Notes under the pieces: model-generated | Told to the model about the DNA's origin: nothing | The model's input: only the letters and a program-made list of their open reading frames with translations | Databases searched by the model: none | Program-made: the position numbers and the translations under genes | DNA from: Avena insularis | Lineage: Eukaryota > Streptophyta > Magnoliopsida > Poales > Poaceae | Length of the DNA stretch: 64,000 nucleotides | NCBI GenBank assembly: GCA_023614405.1 | Contig: CM042689.1 | Coordinates: forward strand, 274,791,533-274,855,532 | Direction: 5' to 3' | Shown: in pieces, positions 33,140-43,545 of the stretch | Layout: each line of letters starts with the position of its first letter | Numbering within the stretch: position 1 is the stretch's first letter

Positions 33140-33392
33140 TATTATTCTTGGGAGACCTTTTCTTAATACTGCAGGTGCTATCATCAATTGTAATCAAGGA
33201 AAAGTAACATTTAATATTAATGACAAAGAGCATACTGTCTATTTCCCCAAGAAGATTGATAAGAGCTATTGCCTGAATTCATTTGAAAATATTGAGAGCA
33301 TCAAGGTTGGAGAAATATATTGTCCCATTCCACAAGAAAATTTCGAAACTATTATGATTGGGACCATTGCTATCAAGTATGAGGTAACATAA
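33140..33392 (+). pseudogene. End of protease-containing region of E1
   Basis: Resumes after the MITE with Ile-Leu-Gly-Arg-Pro-Phe, the conserved segment downstream of the retropepsin active site, and continues to a TAA near 33390. The equivalent in E2 is 45558-45827. In autonomous Athila elements RT follows here; nothing RT-like follows in either copy. Confidence 0.82.
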
Positions 33393-33813
33393 TCACCTTG
33401 TGGAATGCAAAGTTTTGTTTCATATAAGATTGTTTTGGTAACAAGACTTGATCAACCTTGTTAACAAAAGGATTCTTATGAACAAAATAATGTTTTCACT
33501 GTGGTTATACTTGCTTTCTTTTACTTTTTCTCCTTCCTAGTCTTTGCCTTTCTTTTGCTAGCTTTGGTTTTGCTAGTTGTTTGCTTGTTAGAGTGTCTTA
33601 GAACTTATGTAGTTTGGCTTTTCGTTTGCTTTTGCTGGTTCTGAAAAAACTGTTTCTGCGAGAAATCAATTTTCATACCCTGAAAATTGGCCAAAAATAA
33701 AGTTTCCCGAGAAATCCCAGAAAATTCAAAATAATTTTTTCCTCGAAAAAAGGGACAGAGGGACACCTGGAGTGACCCAGGGGGCCACCCCAGGCGCCCA
33801 CACCCCAGGTAGG
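33393..33813 (+). other. Non-coding region between gag-pro and ORF2, LTR-like
   Basis: AT-rich at first, then from about 33650 sequence resembling the U3-to-promoter part of Athila LTRs (compare 39190-39330), ending in a GC-rich block with CCACCCCAGGCGCC. It continues after the solo LTR at 35365. The same stretch is present in E2 at 45060-45290. Confidence 0.6.
33809..33813 (+). repeat. Target site duplication of the solo LTR, left copy (GTAGG)
   Basis: GTAGG matches 35365-35369. Confidence 0.8.
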
Positions 33814-35364
33814 TGATGGCTCAGTTGATGTGGAGCCTGTTGGGAACCCCAAGAGCAAGGTGTGAAGCAGCACAACAACAAGTCTTACCTCAGTAAGAAA
33901 CCGAGGTTATTGAACCAGTAGGAGGAAGGAAACGTCACACAGGTGTTGCAAGCAACATGGAAACCTGCACAACACAAACTCAAGACTTTGCCCCAACTAA
34001 CAGTGAGGTTGTCAATCTCACTGGTTGCTGTAACAAAGGATTAAACGTATGGTGTGGAAGTTAATGGTTTGTAGCAAGTAAACAGGTAACAGTGGAAGAT
34101 GTATCAATGGTGAAGATTGGACCGGGGTCCATAGTTCACTAGAGGTGCTCTCCTTAGATAAATAACATGGCATGAAGGGTAAACAAATTATAGCAGGGCA
34201 ATTGACAGGAACTGAACAAGGCATAACAATGCAATTACCAGTCAGAAAGATCCTATGAGATTCGTTTGGGCAATATAACAAGATACATAGACCACCATCC
34301 AACTGCATCTATGACTAGAAGTCCACCTTCAGGTTATCATCCGAACCCCCTCTAGTATTAAGTTGCAAGAAACAGACAACTGCTTTAAGCAAAGTGTGTA
34401 AGGTAAACAGTCCACATGTTCCATGAACAAGAGACCATTGTTTTCTCCCTAGTAGCAACAACACATCTACAACCAAAGAGATTATTGTCACTTCCCTTAG
34501 AAACTATAGGCATGAACCCACTATCGAGCATAAATACCCCCTCTTGGAGTCACTAGCAACTACTTGGCCAAGATAGCTACTAACAACGGAGAGCATGCAA
34601 GATCACAAACAACACAGACATGATAGAATCATAAAGACAAAACCATTAATTAAACCAACATAATAATCTCAATATCCATCGGATCCCCGCAAACACAACA
34701 TGCATGATTACAAATAGATTAGATATTGATCATGAACAGAGATCATAAAATCTATACATGAAAGCACAAAGGAGGAGATACAACCATCTAGATACTACAT
34801 GGACCCATAGTCCAAGGTGTAACTACTCACGCATCATACCGGAGAGAAGTCCTCCGGGATGATCTCCCCTCCGGCAGGGTGCCGGGAAGAACTTCAGATC
34901 CCCCCCGATCTAGGGACGATGGTGGCGGTGGCTACAGACGGTTTCGTGGGAATTTTATCGGGTGCTTAGGGTTTCTGTATCGGGGGCTTCTTATAGGCGA
35001 AGGGGGAGGCCGAGGCGGTGGCCAAGGGCCCGACACCCCTCCCAGGCGCGGGGAAGGGCCCACCCGTGCCTAGGGTGGGTCTGGCCCCCCTGGCCGACCT
35101 CTCCGGCTCCCCTCTGGACTTCTTGTTCCCCACGGAAAGTAATTGACTTTGATGTTTGTCCCGTCCAATTCTGAGAATATTTCTTTACTAACTTTTCTGA
35201 AACCAAAAACAGTAGAAAGCAAGCAACTGGGACTGTGGCAACTTGTTAATAGGTTAGTACCAGAAAACATGTAAAAAGCACCTCAAAGTGTAGACAAGCA
35301 AAGAAAAGTAGATACAAAACAAGCATGGAACATAAAAAATTATAGATACGTTTCCGACGTATCA
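33814..35364 (-). repeat. Solo LTR of an Athila-type element, - strand
   Basis: On the - strand it begins TGATACGTCGGAAACG and ends GAGCCATCA. It is flanked by GTAGG on both sides with no internal sequence or second LTR, the footprint of recombination between two LTRs. TATA-like CTATAAG on the - strand at 34990-34996. No coding sequence is supported; short open frames such as 34879-35073 are LTR leader. Confidence 0.88.
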
Positions 35365-35369
35365 GTAGG
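35365..35369 (+). repeat. Target site duplication of the solo LTR, right copy (GTAGG)
   Basis: Pairs with 33809-33813. Confidence 0.8.
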
Positions 35370-35812
35370 CGCGGCCTACCCATGGGTGGCACCTAGGGGG
35401 GTGGTCTGGCCCACATGGGCCCCTCCAACATACACCCCCTCGCAGCCATCTTCTTTCGCTCTCCCGAAAAACACCGGAAAACTTGCTCAAGCTCGAGTTC
35501 TTGCTGTTCTTGCTCGCGATTTTCGATCTCCTTGATCAGCCCATCTTTGCTGCTGATTTTTGGAGGGATTGCTCCTTGGTATGTGCCTCCTCCACATGTC
35601 CAATTAGATTTGTGATTGATAGATTGTATCTTGAGTATTTTGTTGCTATAGGTGACAGGTTGTGTGAGCTTGCATGCTTGTTCTATGCTTATAAATTTCA
35701 TTTTGATGCATGTGTAGTCCTCTAGAAAGTTCCTATAGTAGTTACTCATCATTTATCAATTTGGAAATCACTTGGTTTGATGTTTTTCTAATTTTTTTAG
35801 AATAGAGTGGTC
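35365..35812 (+). promoter_or_regulatory. Leader of E1 ORF2 with a probable intron
   Basis: GC-rich sequence (35369-35440) precedes a pyrimidine-rich leader, then a textbook plant intron: donor TTGGTATGTGCC (GT at 35579) and acceptor CTAATTTTTTTAG (AG at 35799-35800), 222 nt, AT-rich. ATG 35813 follows 13 nt later. E2 keeps the donor as CTGGTATGTGCC (- strand, GT at 44906). ORF2 may be made from a spliced message. Confidence 0.6.
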
Positions 35813-36872
35813 ATGGACAACCACACATTTGGAGAGATATTTGAGAGTGATGCACCTAGAATGTCAAGGCCTTCAAGATCATCTTCCCGTGCTAGGACCT
35901 CATACAATGAGGATCTCATCACTCCGCAATTCGGCGATGAGGGAGATGAGGGGGATGCGCACCCCTCCGCCTTTCCTTGCCAAACCTTCTTGCAGGATGC
36001 TGGGATTCTTGATGATTTTATGACCTTGGTTCGGAGGGCTGATCTAACAAGTCTTATGCAAGATGAGAGCGTGCAATATGCTATGCTCACTAAAACATTT
36101 GTCGAGAGCTTCTCCTTTACTAACAACATGTTCAACCCCGATGTTTCTTTCAAAATTTATGGCAGGTCTTACCATATGACGTTGAAGAAATTTTGTGAGG
36201 CTCTGGGACTTGGTACAGCTAGGTCAGCAAAGAAGATTCCAGCTCAACCCGCTGATTTGTTGGAGCTCTACCAAGGAATAACCAATGATGATAACCATAG
36301 AGCTCAACAGGGAAAGATAAGAAACATTCAGCTTCCAGCCATCAGGTACTTCACTTACTATCATTTGGCTTTCTTAGCCACTGCGCTCAACAATGATACC
36401 AAGTACAATCTTGGTTCTCTCATTGCTCGTCATTTAACTGCTAAGGGACCCATTTATGGGGGAGTTATTGCTATGCGTGTTGCTACTTCCTTGAACATTG
36501 TTGTTGATCCAAATGATACAGTTTTGGCTCCTTAGAGGCTTGATCTTGCTGCCATGAAGGCGCACCACTTTGTGACTAATGGCTCTACCCTTGAGAACTT
36601 GGTCTATAAAATGTTGTTTATTGACGGGGAAGAGAGAGATCCCTCTCCCCCAAACTACTTTGTTTAGTGTTTCTCAGGGACCTTTGTCACGCTCCAAGGA
36701 GGATATGGATGACAAGCTGCACTCTCTTAGCTTCTATGGACACTTTCAGGAGGAAGCACCCTCGTATGACCCCGCTGTACAATACACCGGGGAGTCCTCG
36801 AGATCGTCCCAGGACGAGGGAGCTTCCTCGTCGTACTACATAGGTGCATTTACTTGGGCATCGTGGGATTGA
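35813..36872 (+). pseudogene. ORF2 of Athila-like E1 (ATHILA ORF1-like protein)
   Basis: ATG 35813 opens a 240-codon frame to TAG 36533-36535. Reading continues in frame to 36664, then in another frame to 36872. It resembles the plant retrotransposon protein family named after Athila ORF1: a Ser-rich N-terminus, a mid-domain with Phe-x-Glu-Ala-Leu-Gly-Leu and Asn-Ile-Gln-Leu-Pro-Ala-Ile-Arg-Tyr-Phe, then Tyr-Asn-Leu-Gly-x-Leu-Ile-Ala, and a Ser/Asp-rich C-terminus. No transmembrane segment is evident, so I do not call it an envelope. Compared with E2 it lacks a block of about 20-25 residues after the Arg-Tyr-Phe motif. Function is unknown; it occupies the place of pol. Confidence 0.75.
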
Positions 36873-36892
36873 GCCCCAATTAGGCCAAAAGC

Positions 36893-36908
36893 CTAAGCTT
36901 GGGGGAGG
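36893..36908 (+). other. Second polypurine-tract-like motif in E1
   Basis: CTAAGCTTGGGGGAGG follows ORF2 directly; its first 15 bases are identical to the PPT at 39042-39056, 2.1 kb downstream. E2 has it too, at 43529-43545 on the - strand. Confidence 0.65.
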
Positions 36909-39041
36909 TATACCGACATCATACTCATCTATATATCATGTTTGGTCGGTTCTTTGTATATCCATTATTTCGCTTTCTTTTTGGTTCTTGTTGCTTCTTT
37001 CTCAAAAACACTAAAATACCAAAAATATTTTCGTTGTTTCTCTTGCTTATTTTGCTTCTTGTTTGGTTTGCCTTTTCTTTGTTTGGTTTTGGTTTGTTTG
37101 CTATCTTTAAAAAAATCGAAAACACCAAAAATATTTGTTGTTCTTTTTTGGTTTTGTGAGTTCTTTGCAGGGTTCAGCCGTCCTAAGTGGATTTTGGGTT
37201 TCATGTTATTATTCAAGTCACACAAGTGAAGGGCAATAATGAAGATTAAGACAACTCGAGGTGTGGTAAGAGGCTGGTAACGAACTCTATTTGTTTTTAT
37301 TTTTGTACATATACTCATCATTGTGAGCATGCCTAGTATGTTCATTGTAAGGCGTATTTTACTGATGGATGCTTAGTAGTTCTTGCTTGTTTATGATTAG
37401 CTCCAGCTTACTAATAGTTTGTAGCATGTCATATGAATGTTTGCTTGCATTATTTTATTCATATTTTGGTATGATATTGTGGTATCCTCCTCTAGAAGTT
37501 TCATTTGAATCGACTTGGCACATGCTCACGCATGCATATGACTAATCAATAGTCAGTAAGCCTCGATGATTTATTTTGCCTCAGAGTTCTTGTATCACTT
37601 TCATGCCATAATTAGTCCTGTTTTGTTGCAAGCATGATTATGACAATTATTGCTCTCTTGTTTGTCGCTCCCTCTCTATTGCTAGCATTCACTTGCACTG
37701 AGTATGAGCTCTACCTGTGCTTCCAACTTCCCAAAACCAATATTGACAACTGTGTCCATCATACCTACCTATTAGCATCGTTTGCTATTTCAGTGCATAT
37801 TCTATATGCCTTGTTTTCTTCCAAATAAAATGTTTGTCTGTTTTGAGAATGTTAGTTAGTAAAGCTCTCACGAACTTGATGGCATACTTTATTCCTTGCG
37901 CTTAATGATCTTGAACCATTGTGACCTTTCCATGAAAGTTATATGCTTGCAAATTGTATGCTGGGAGTCAGCAGAACCGTGCTGCCACGGGGAACACTTT
38001 CAACACTTTTTGGATATCCTATCCAGTTGACACTTTGCTCTTTTGTTTGCGGATGTCGACAGTGTGAAATAAAAGGGGAGCTTGTGAGTTCATGGAGTAT
38101 ATATATTATGTTAGAGAAACTTCTGGGCCGCTAGCCTAAGCCATGCCTAATCATGGTGGAAACTTGCAGCATCACCATAATGAGCATTCTGTGAAGCATC
38201 CTCAATAAAAAGCTATGCACATAGTAAATAAAAAGATCGCTGAGATGCTCATTGTCTGCTTGCCTTGTCATTTTGATCACGGGATAGCTCCTGTATCATG
38301 TGCAAGGGGTACCCCATTGCAGGTTCTCTATGATATGCATGTATGTACAATGACAAGAACTTGCAGGTAACCAAAGTTGAGTAGCATGCGGAGTGGCCCT
38401 CGTACTCAAGGGACATGGGATTTCTAGTTTATGGTATGTCAAGCATATAACTCATACTGCACCTCACTTTCACCTTAACAACATGAAGATGCCTATGACA
38501 GGGGCAATGAAAGCTCAAAGCTAATGAGTACCTTCCTTTCAGCATTAGGAAGCCTTTCAAACTTTTCAAAACTGTTTTTCACAACCTTGTTGAGTCACCA
38601 CATATTCTATGAGCACCTTCTTGAGAGCATAGTTGTCATTCTTGTGTTTGTTCCAAAACTTGGTTAATTATGTCATGACTTTGATGCTTGTATCTCTGAT
38701 ATTTTTTACCTCTAGTCTTCACTTGAACTTCAGAGGTTCCTTGGAATTTATATTGTGCTCCACAAACAAAGGCAAGCGAGATACCAATCTATCATACCTT
38801 ACTATGAGCATTGCAATGTTGCTTATGTTTATGTTCCATGCTACTTATTATTATTGAGTTGGTTTCTCTTCATAGCTTACAATGACTATTGAGTAGACTC
38901 CGTTGCATACTTCTTATTATGAATGGTTTAAGCATCTACTCCTATGCTGAGAATATATACATCATATGAAGCAAATGTGTTCGTGAAAGTTCTTTTATTG
39001 CACTCAGTTTTCAACTGAATTGCTTGAAGACAAGCAATAAG
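36909..39041 (+). other. Long non-coding tail of E1
   Basis: 2.1 kb between ORF2 and PPT with no supported gene. The same tail, inverted, is at about 41431-43528 in E2. A 64-codon hydrophobic ORF at 37634-37828 has a shifted counterpart in E2 but shows no sign of selection. Confidence 0.75.
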
Positions 39042-39056
39042 CTAAGCTTGGGGGAG
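39042..39056 (+). other. Polypurine tract of E1
   Basis: CTAAGCTTGGGGGAG immediately before the LTR start TGATACGTCC. Confidence 0.85.
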
Positions 39057-39057
39057 T

Positions 39058-40442
39058 TGATACGTCCAAAACCTATCTACTTTCTCGAACACTTTTGCTA
39101 TTGTTTCTCCTCTAAACTTGTGTGATTTGGATACAACTAACACGGACTGACGCTGTTTTCAGAAGAATTACCTTGGTGTCTAGTTTTTGTGCAGAAAATC
39201 AACTATTAGGAAAAATCCCGAAAAATATGCCAAAAATTATATTTCACCAGAAGACCCACGGAGCCAGAAGACAAAACGGAGTGGAGGTCTGGGGGGCCCA
39301 CACCCCTGCCAGGCGCGGGTGGGCCCTGCCCCAAGCCTAGGGGGGTGCGGCCACCCAAGGCACCCCTCGGGCTCCCTCGGCGCCTATAAGTTGCCCCTTG
39401 ACCTAAAAACCCAGGGGGTTCAACATTTTCCAGAAAAGAGTTCCGCTCCGCCGCCACCATCAGAAACCAAGATTCGGATCCAGAAACTCCATTCTGGCAC
39501 CCTGCCAGGACAGGGAATTTGGAGAGGATCATCGCCATCGTCATCACCAACGCCTCTCCATCAACCATCGATGTTTCCCTCATCCATGAGTGAGTAATCT
39601 CCCACTGTAGGCTATGGGGATGGTAGGGATTGGATGAGTTCTATCATGTAATCGAATAAGATTTGTTAGGGCATAGTGCCTAGTATCTCTATTAGTGCTA
39701 TTTGACTTTGTTGCAACTTGTTGTGCTTAATGCTTTTCACTAGGGCCCGAGTGCCATGATCTCAGATCTGAACTCATTATTGAATCATTATGATAGTATT
39801 GTTTGTGATCTTATCTGCAAGTTGTATACACATATCATTGTCCAGATCGAAAGGCCCCAAAGTGACAATAATTGGAACAATCGGAGGGGATTTCTATGGT
39901 GTGAGGATCACATGTGTTCACAGAGTGTTAATGCTTTGCTCTGGTGCTCTATTAAAAGGATCACGTTAATTGCCAGTAGTTCCCTAGAGGTCCCGCTGCC
40001 ACGGGCAGTCTAGACAGAAGATGTGCAAGTTCTCATTGCGAGCACGTATGACTATATATGGAACACATGTCTAGGATTGTTTAGTACTTGGATGCGTGTT
40101 ATTATTTATCTGCAATGCCCTAGATCTTGAAGTTACATGTTTAGAATCGTCCATGCAACGCCCGCCCATCCATCCGTATGCCTACCACACTCGAATCCCA
40201 CTATTTACTGTTACTGTTACTATTGCTCATGTTTTGCTGTTACTATTGCTTTGCTGTTGCTACTATTAAACTGTTGCTACTGATAAACTTCTGTGAGCAA
40301 GAACTATTTCCAGGTGCAGCTGAATTGATAACACAGTTGTTAAGGCTTGCAAGTATTCTTTGGCTCCCCTTGTGTCGAATCAATAAATTGGGTAATACTA
40401 CCCGCGAAGACTGTTGCGATCCCCTACACTTGTGGGTCATCA
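39058..40442 (+). repeat. 3' LTR of E1 (complete)
   Basis: 1385 bp, TGATACGTCC to GGGTCATCA. TATA-like CCTATAAG at 39383-39390. The following GTAAC would be the target duplication; its partner is lost with the 5' LTR start. Confidence 0.93.
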
Positions 40443-40893
40443 GTAACATTTCTGTTTTTTATCATATAGCTTTTTTACCCTTGTATCAGATTGTCTATGT
40501 AATGTCCATTTCCTATTTTGTGTATTATGTTGTAATTTTATGTTTTAAAGTTTGTAGTTACTTTTGCAAACACAATTGTTATCATCTACATTTGTATACG
40601 GGTAACTGTTTACTTTTTTGTGGATGGATAACTTATTAAATGTTATGGATAAATTGTGCACTTCTACCTGGATAACTTATCTATGTCAGTGTGGGTCACT
40701 GCAGTTTTTAAGACATTTTTTATAGCTATATGTAGTGTAATGTATGTGTTTTATTTGCATTTTTGTTTGTTTAACCTCATATAATAATTGGTGCTAATTA
40801 TTTATTACAGCAAAAAATCATCAAAGAAGACATCTATGGTAGCTACAAGGTCTTCACCACGGTTGGCAAAACAGTGTTCTACAGATGGAAGCA
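40443..40893. other. Short spacer between two convergent Athila-like elements
   Basis: 451 bp that matches no other part of the window. AT-rich sequence ends in ATTTATTACAG (40799-40809), like a 3' splice site. A Lys/Ser-rich coding-like stretch follows (+ strand, 40810-40893) with Ala-Thr-Arg-Ser-Ser-Pro-Arg-Leu-Ala. It may be a fragment of a gene or DNA transposon into which both elements inserted. Confidence 0.5.
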
Positions 40894-41427
40894 TGATGAC
40901 CCACAAGGATAGGGGATCGCAACAGTCTTCGAGGGTAGTATTACCCAATTTATTGATTCAACACAAGGGGACCCAAAGAATACTTGCAAGCCTTAACAAC
41001 TGAGTTGTCAATTCAGCTGCACCTGGAAATAGTTCTTGCTCACAGAAGTTTATCAGTAGCAATAGTTTTGTAGTAGCAATAGCAAAGTAACATCAGCAGT
41101 GAAACAAGAGCTATAGTAACAGTAGTGGCAAACAATGGCAAGCAGTGAAACAAGAGCAATAGGCACAGGGATGGATGGACGGGCGTTGCATGGACAAGTC
41201 TAAACATGTAACTTTAAGATCTAGGGCAATTGCAGATAAATAAGAATAATCATCCAAATACTAAACAATAATTGGCATGTTCTCCATATATAGTCATGCG
41301 TGCTCGCAATGAGAACTTGCACAACATCTTTTGTCCTGCCAGCACATTGCAGCGGGGACTCAAGGGAACTACTGGCAATTAAGGCGCTCCTTTAAAATAG
41401 AGCACCGGAGCAAAGCATTAACACTCT
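40894..41427 (-). repeat. 3' LTR of E2 (only its 3' part)
   Basis: Matches E1 LTR 39920-40442 inverted, starting TGATGACCCACA. Beyond 41427 the sequence jumps to tail sequence equivalent to E1 near 38967. Confidence 0.9.
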
Positions 41428-41430
41428 TGG

Positions 41431-43528
41431 TTCATATGATGTATATATTCTCAGCACATGAGTAGATACTTAGGCAATTCATAATAAAGAGTATGCAACT
41501 AAGTCTACTTAATAGTCATTTCAAGCTATGAAGAGAAACCAACTCAATAATAATAAGTAGCATGAAACATAAACATAAGCAACATTGCAATGCTCATAAT
41601 AAGGTATGATAGAGTGGTATCTCGTTTTCCTTTGTTTGTAGAGCACAAAATAAATGCCAAGGCACCTCTGAAGTTCAAGTGAAGACTAGAAGTAAAAATA
41701 TCAGAGACACAAGCATCAAAGTCATGACATAATTAACCAAGTTTTGAGACAAGCACATTACACTAAGAATGAAAATTATGCTCTCAAGAAGGTGCTCAAA
41801 GAATAAGTGGTGACTCAACAAGGAAGTGAAAAGGTTTTTGAAAGCTTTGAAAGGCTTCCAAGTGCTGAAAGTAAGGTACTCATTAGCTTTGAGCTCTCAT
41901 TGCCCCTATCATAGGCATATTTATATGGTTAAGGTGAAAGTGAGCTCCAATATGAGTTATATGCTTGACAGACCATAAACTAGAAATCTCATGTCCCTTG
42001 AGTATGAGGGCCACTCCTCATGCTACTCAACTTTAGTTACCTGTAAGTTCTTGTCATCATAAATACATGCGTATCATAGAGAACCGCCAACGGGGTACCC
42101 CTTGCACATGATACAGGAGCTATCCCATAATCAAAATAACTAGGCAAGCAGACAATGAGCATCTCATTGTTCTTTTTATTTGCTATTTGCATAGGTTTTT
42201 ATTGAGGATGCTTCATAGATTGCTCATTATGGTTATGCTGCAAGTTTCCACCATGATTAGGCATGGCTTAGGCTAGCGGCCCAGGCATTTCTCTAACACA
42301 CACACACATATATATATAACTCCATGAACTCAGAAGCTCCCCTTTTATTTCACACCGACGACATCCGCAAACAAAAGAGCATGATATCAACTAGATATAT
42401 ATCCATAAGTGTTGAAAGCGTTCCCCGTGATAGCACGGTTCTGCTAACTCCCACCCTATAATTTGCAAGCATATAACTTTCATGGACAGTCACAATTGTT
42501 CAGGTTTATTAAGTGCAAGAAATAAAGTGTGCCATCAAGTTCGTGAGAGCTTTACTAACTAACTTTCTCAAAATAGTCAAACATTTTATTTGGAAGAAAA
42601 CAAGGCATAATGAATATGCACTGAATAGCAAATGATGCTAATAGGTAGGTATGTTGGACACTGTTGGCAATATTGGTTTTGGGGAGTTGGATGCACAAGT
42701 AGAGCCCATACTCAGTGCAAGTGAAGGCTAGCAATAGAGAGGGAGCGACAAACGAGAGAGCAATAACTGTCATAATCAGGCTTGAAGAAAAACAGGACTA
42801 ATTATGGCATGAAAATGATACAAGAACTTTGAGGAAAAATAAATCATCGAGGCTTAATAACTATTTTTAGTCATATGCATGCATGAGCATGTGCCAAGTT
42901 GATTCACATGAAACATTCAGAGGAGGATACCACAATATCATACCAAGTTATGAATAAAACAATGCAAGAAAACATTCATATGACATGCTACAAACTATTA
43001 GCAAGCTGGAGCTAATCACAAGAAAGCAAGAACTACTAAGCATCCATAAATAACATACACCTTACATGAATAGACTAAGCATGCTCACAATGATGAGTAT
43101 ATGTACAAAAATGAAAACAAATAGAGTTTGTTACCGGCCTCTTACCACACCTCAAGTTGTCTTAATATTCATTATTGCCCTTCACTTGTGTGACTTGAAT
43201 AATAACATAAAACCAAACTCCACTAAGGACTGATGAACCCTGCAAATAACTCCACAAAACCAAAGAAGAATAACAAATATTTTTGGTGTTTTCGATTTTT
43301 TTAAAGCAAGCACACAAAGCAAAACCAAACAAAGAAAAATATTTTTGGATTTTTCTTTAAGGCAAACCAAAGCTAAAAAGCAAAGAAACAAACCAAGAGA
43401 AACAACGAAAATATTTTAGGTATTTTTGTGTTTTAATAAATCAGAAACAAAAACCAAAAAGAACGCGAAACATGGATATACAAAGAACCGACGAAACATG
43501 ATATATAGATGAGTGTGATGTCGGTGTA
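41431..43528 (-). other. Non-coding tail of E2
   Basis: Counterpart of E1 36909-38967, with many substitutions and small indels. It includes a CA/TA dinucleotide repeat at 42294-42319. No gene supported. Confidence 0.75.
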
Positions 43529-43545
43529 CCTCCCCCCAAGCTTAG
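43529..43545 (-). other. Second polypurine-tract-like motif in E2
   Basis: On the - strand CTAAGCTTGGGGGGAGG, directly after ORF2 as in E1. Confidence 0.65.

Larger units (their letters stand above)
29408..40442 (+). mobile_element. Athila-like non-autonomous Ty3/gypsy element E1
   Basis: LTRs TGATACGTCC...GGTCATCA, Athila-type PBS, gag-protease (broken), no RT or integrase, a second ORF with own leader, a long tail, PPT, 3' LTR. A second copy with the same organisation is E2 on the - strand, so loss of pol is a family trait, not damage in one copy. Such gag-only Athila relatives are common in Triticeae (for example the Sabrina type), but I cannot assign the family by name. E1 carries a MITE and a solo LTR, and its own 5' LTR start was removed. 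Confidence 0.85.

Noticed and set aside
37634..37828. Small hydrophobic ORF in the E1 tail with a counterpart at 42555-42773
   Set aside because: Looked like a membrane peptide kept in both copies, but by codon comparison replacement changes outnumber silent ones and the frame shifts after about 50 codons, so no sign of selection.
36909..39041. Possible envelope gene in the tail
   Set aside because: No long ORF, signal peptide plus transmembrane pair, or conserved cysteines found.
42294..42319. CA/TA dinucleotide run as a possible regulatory element
   Set aside because: Ordinary microsatellite in a non-coding tail; E1 has no comparable run.
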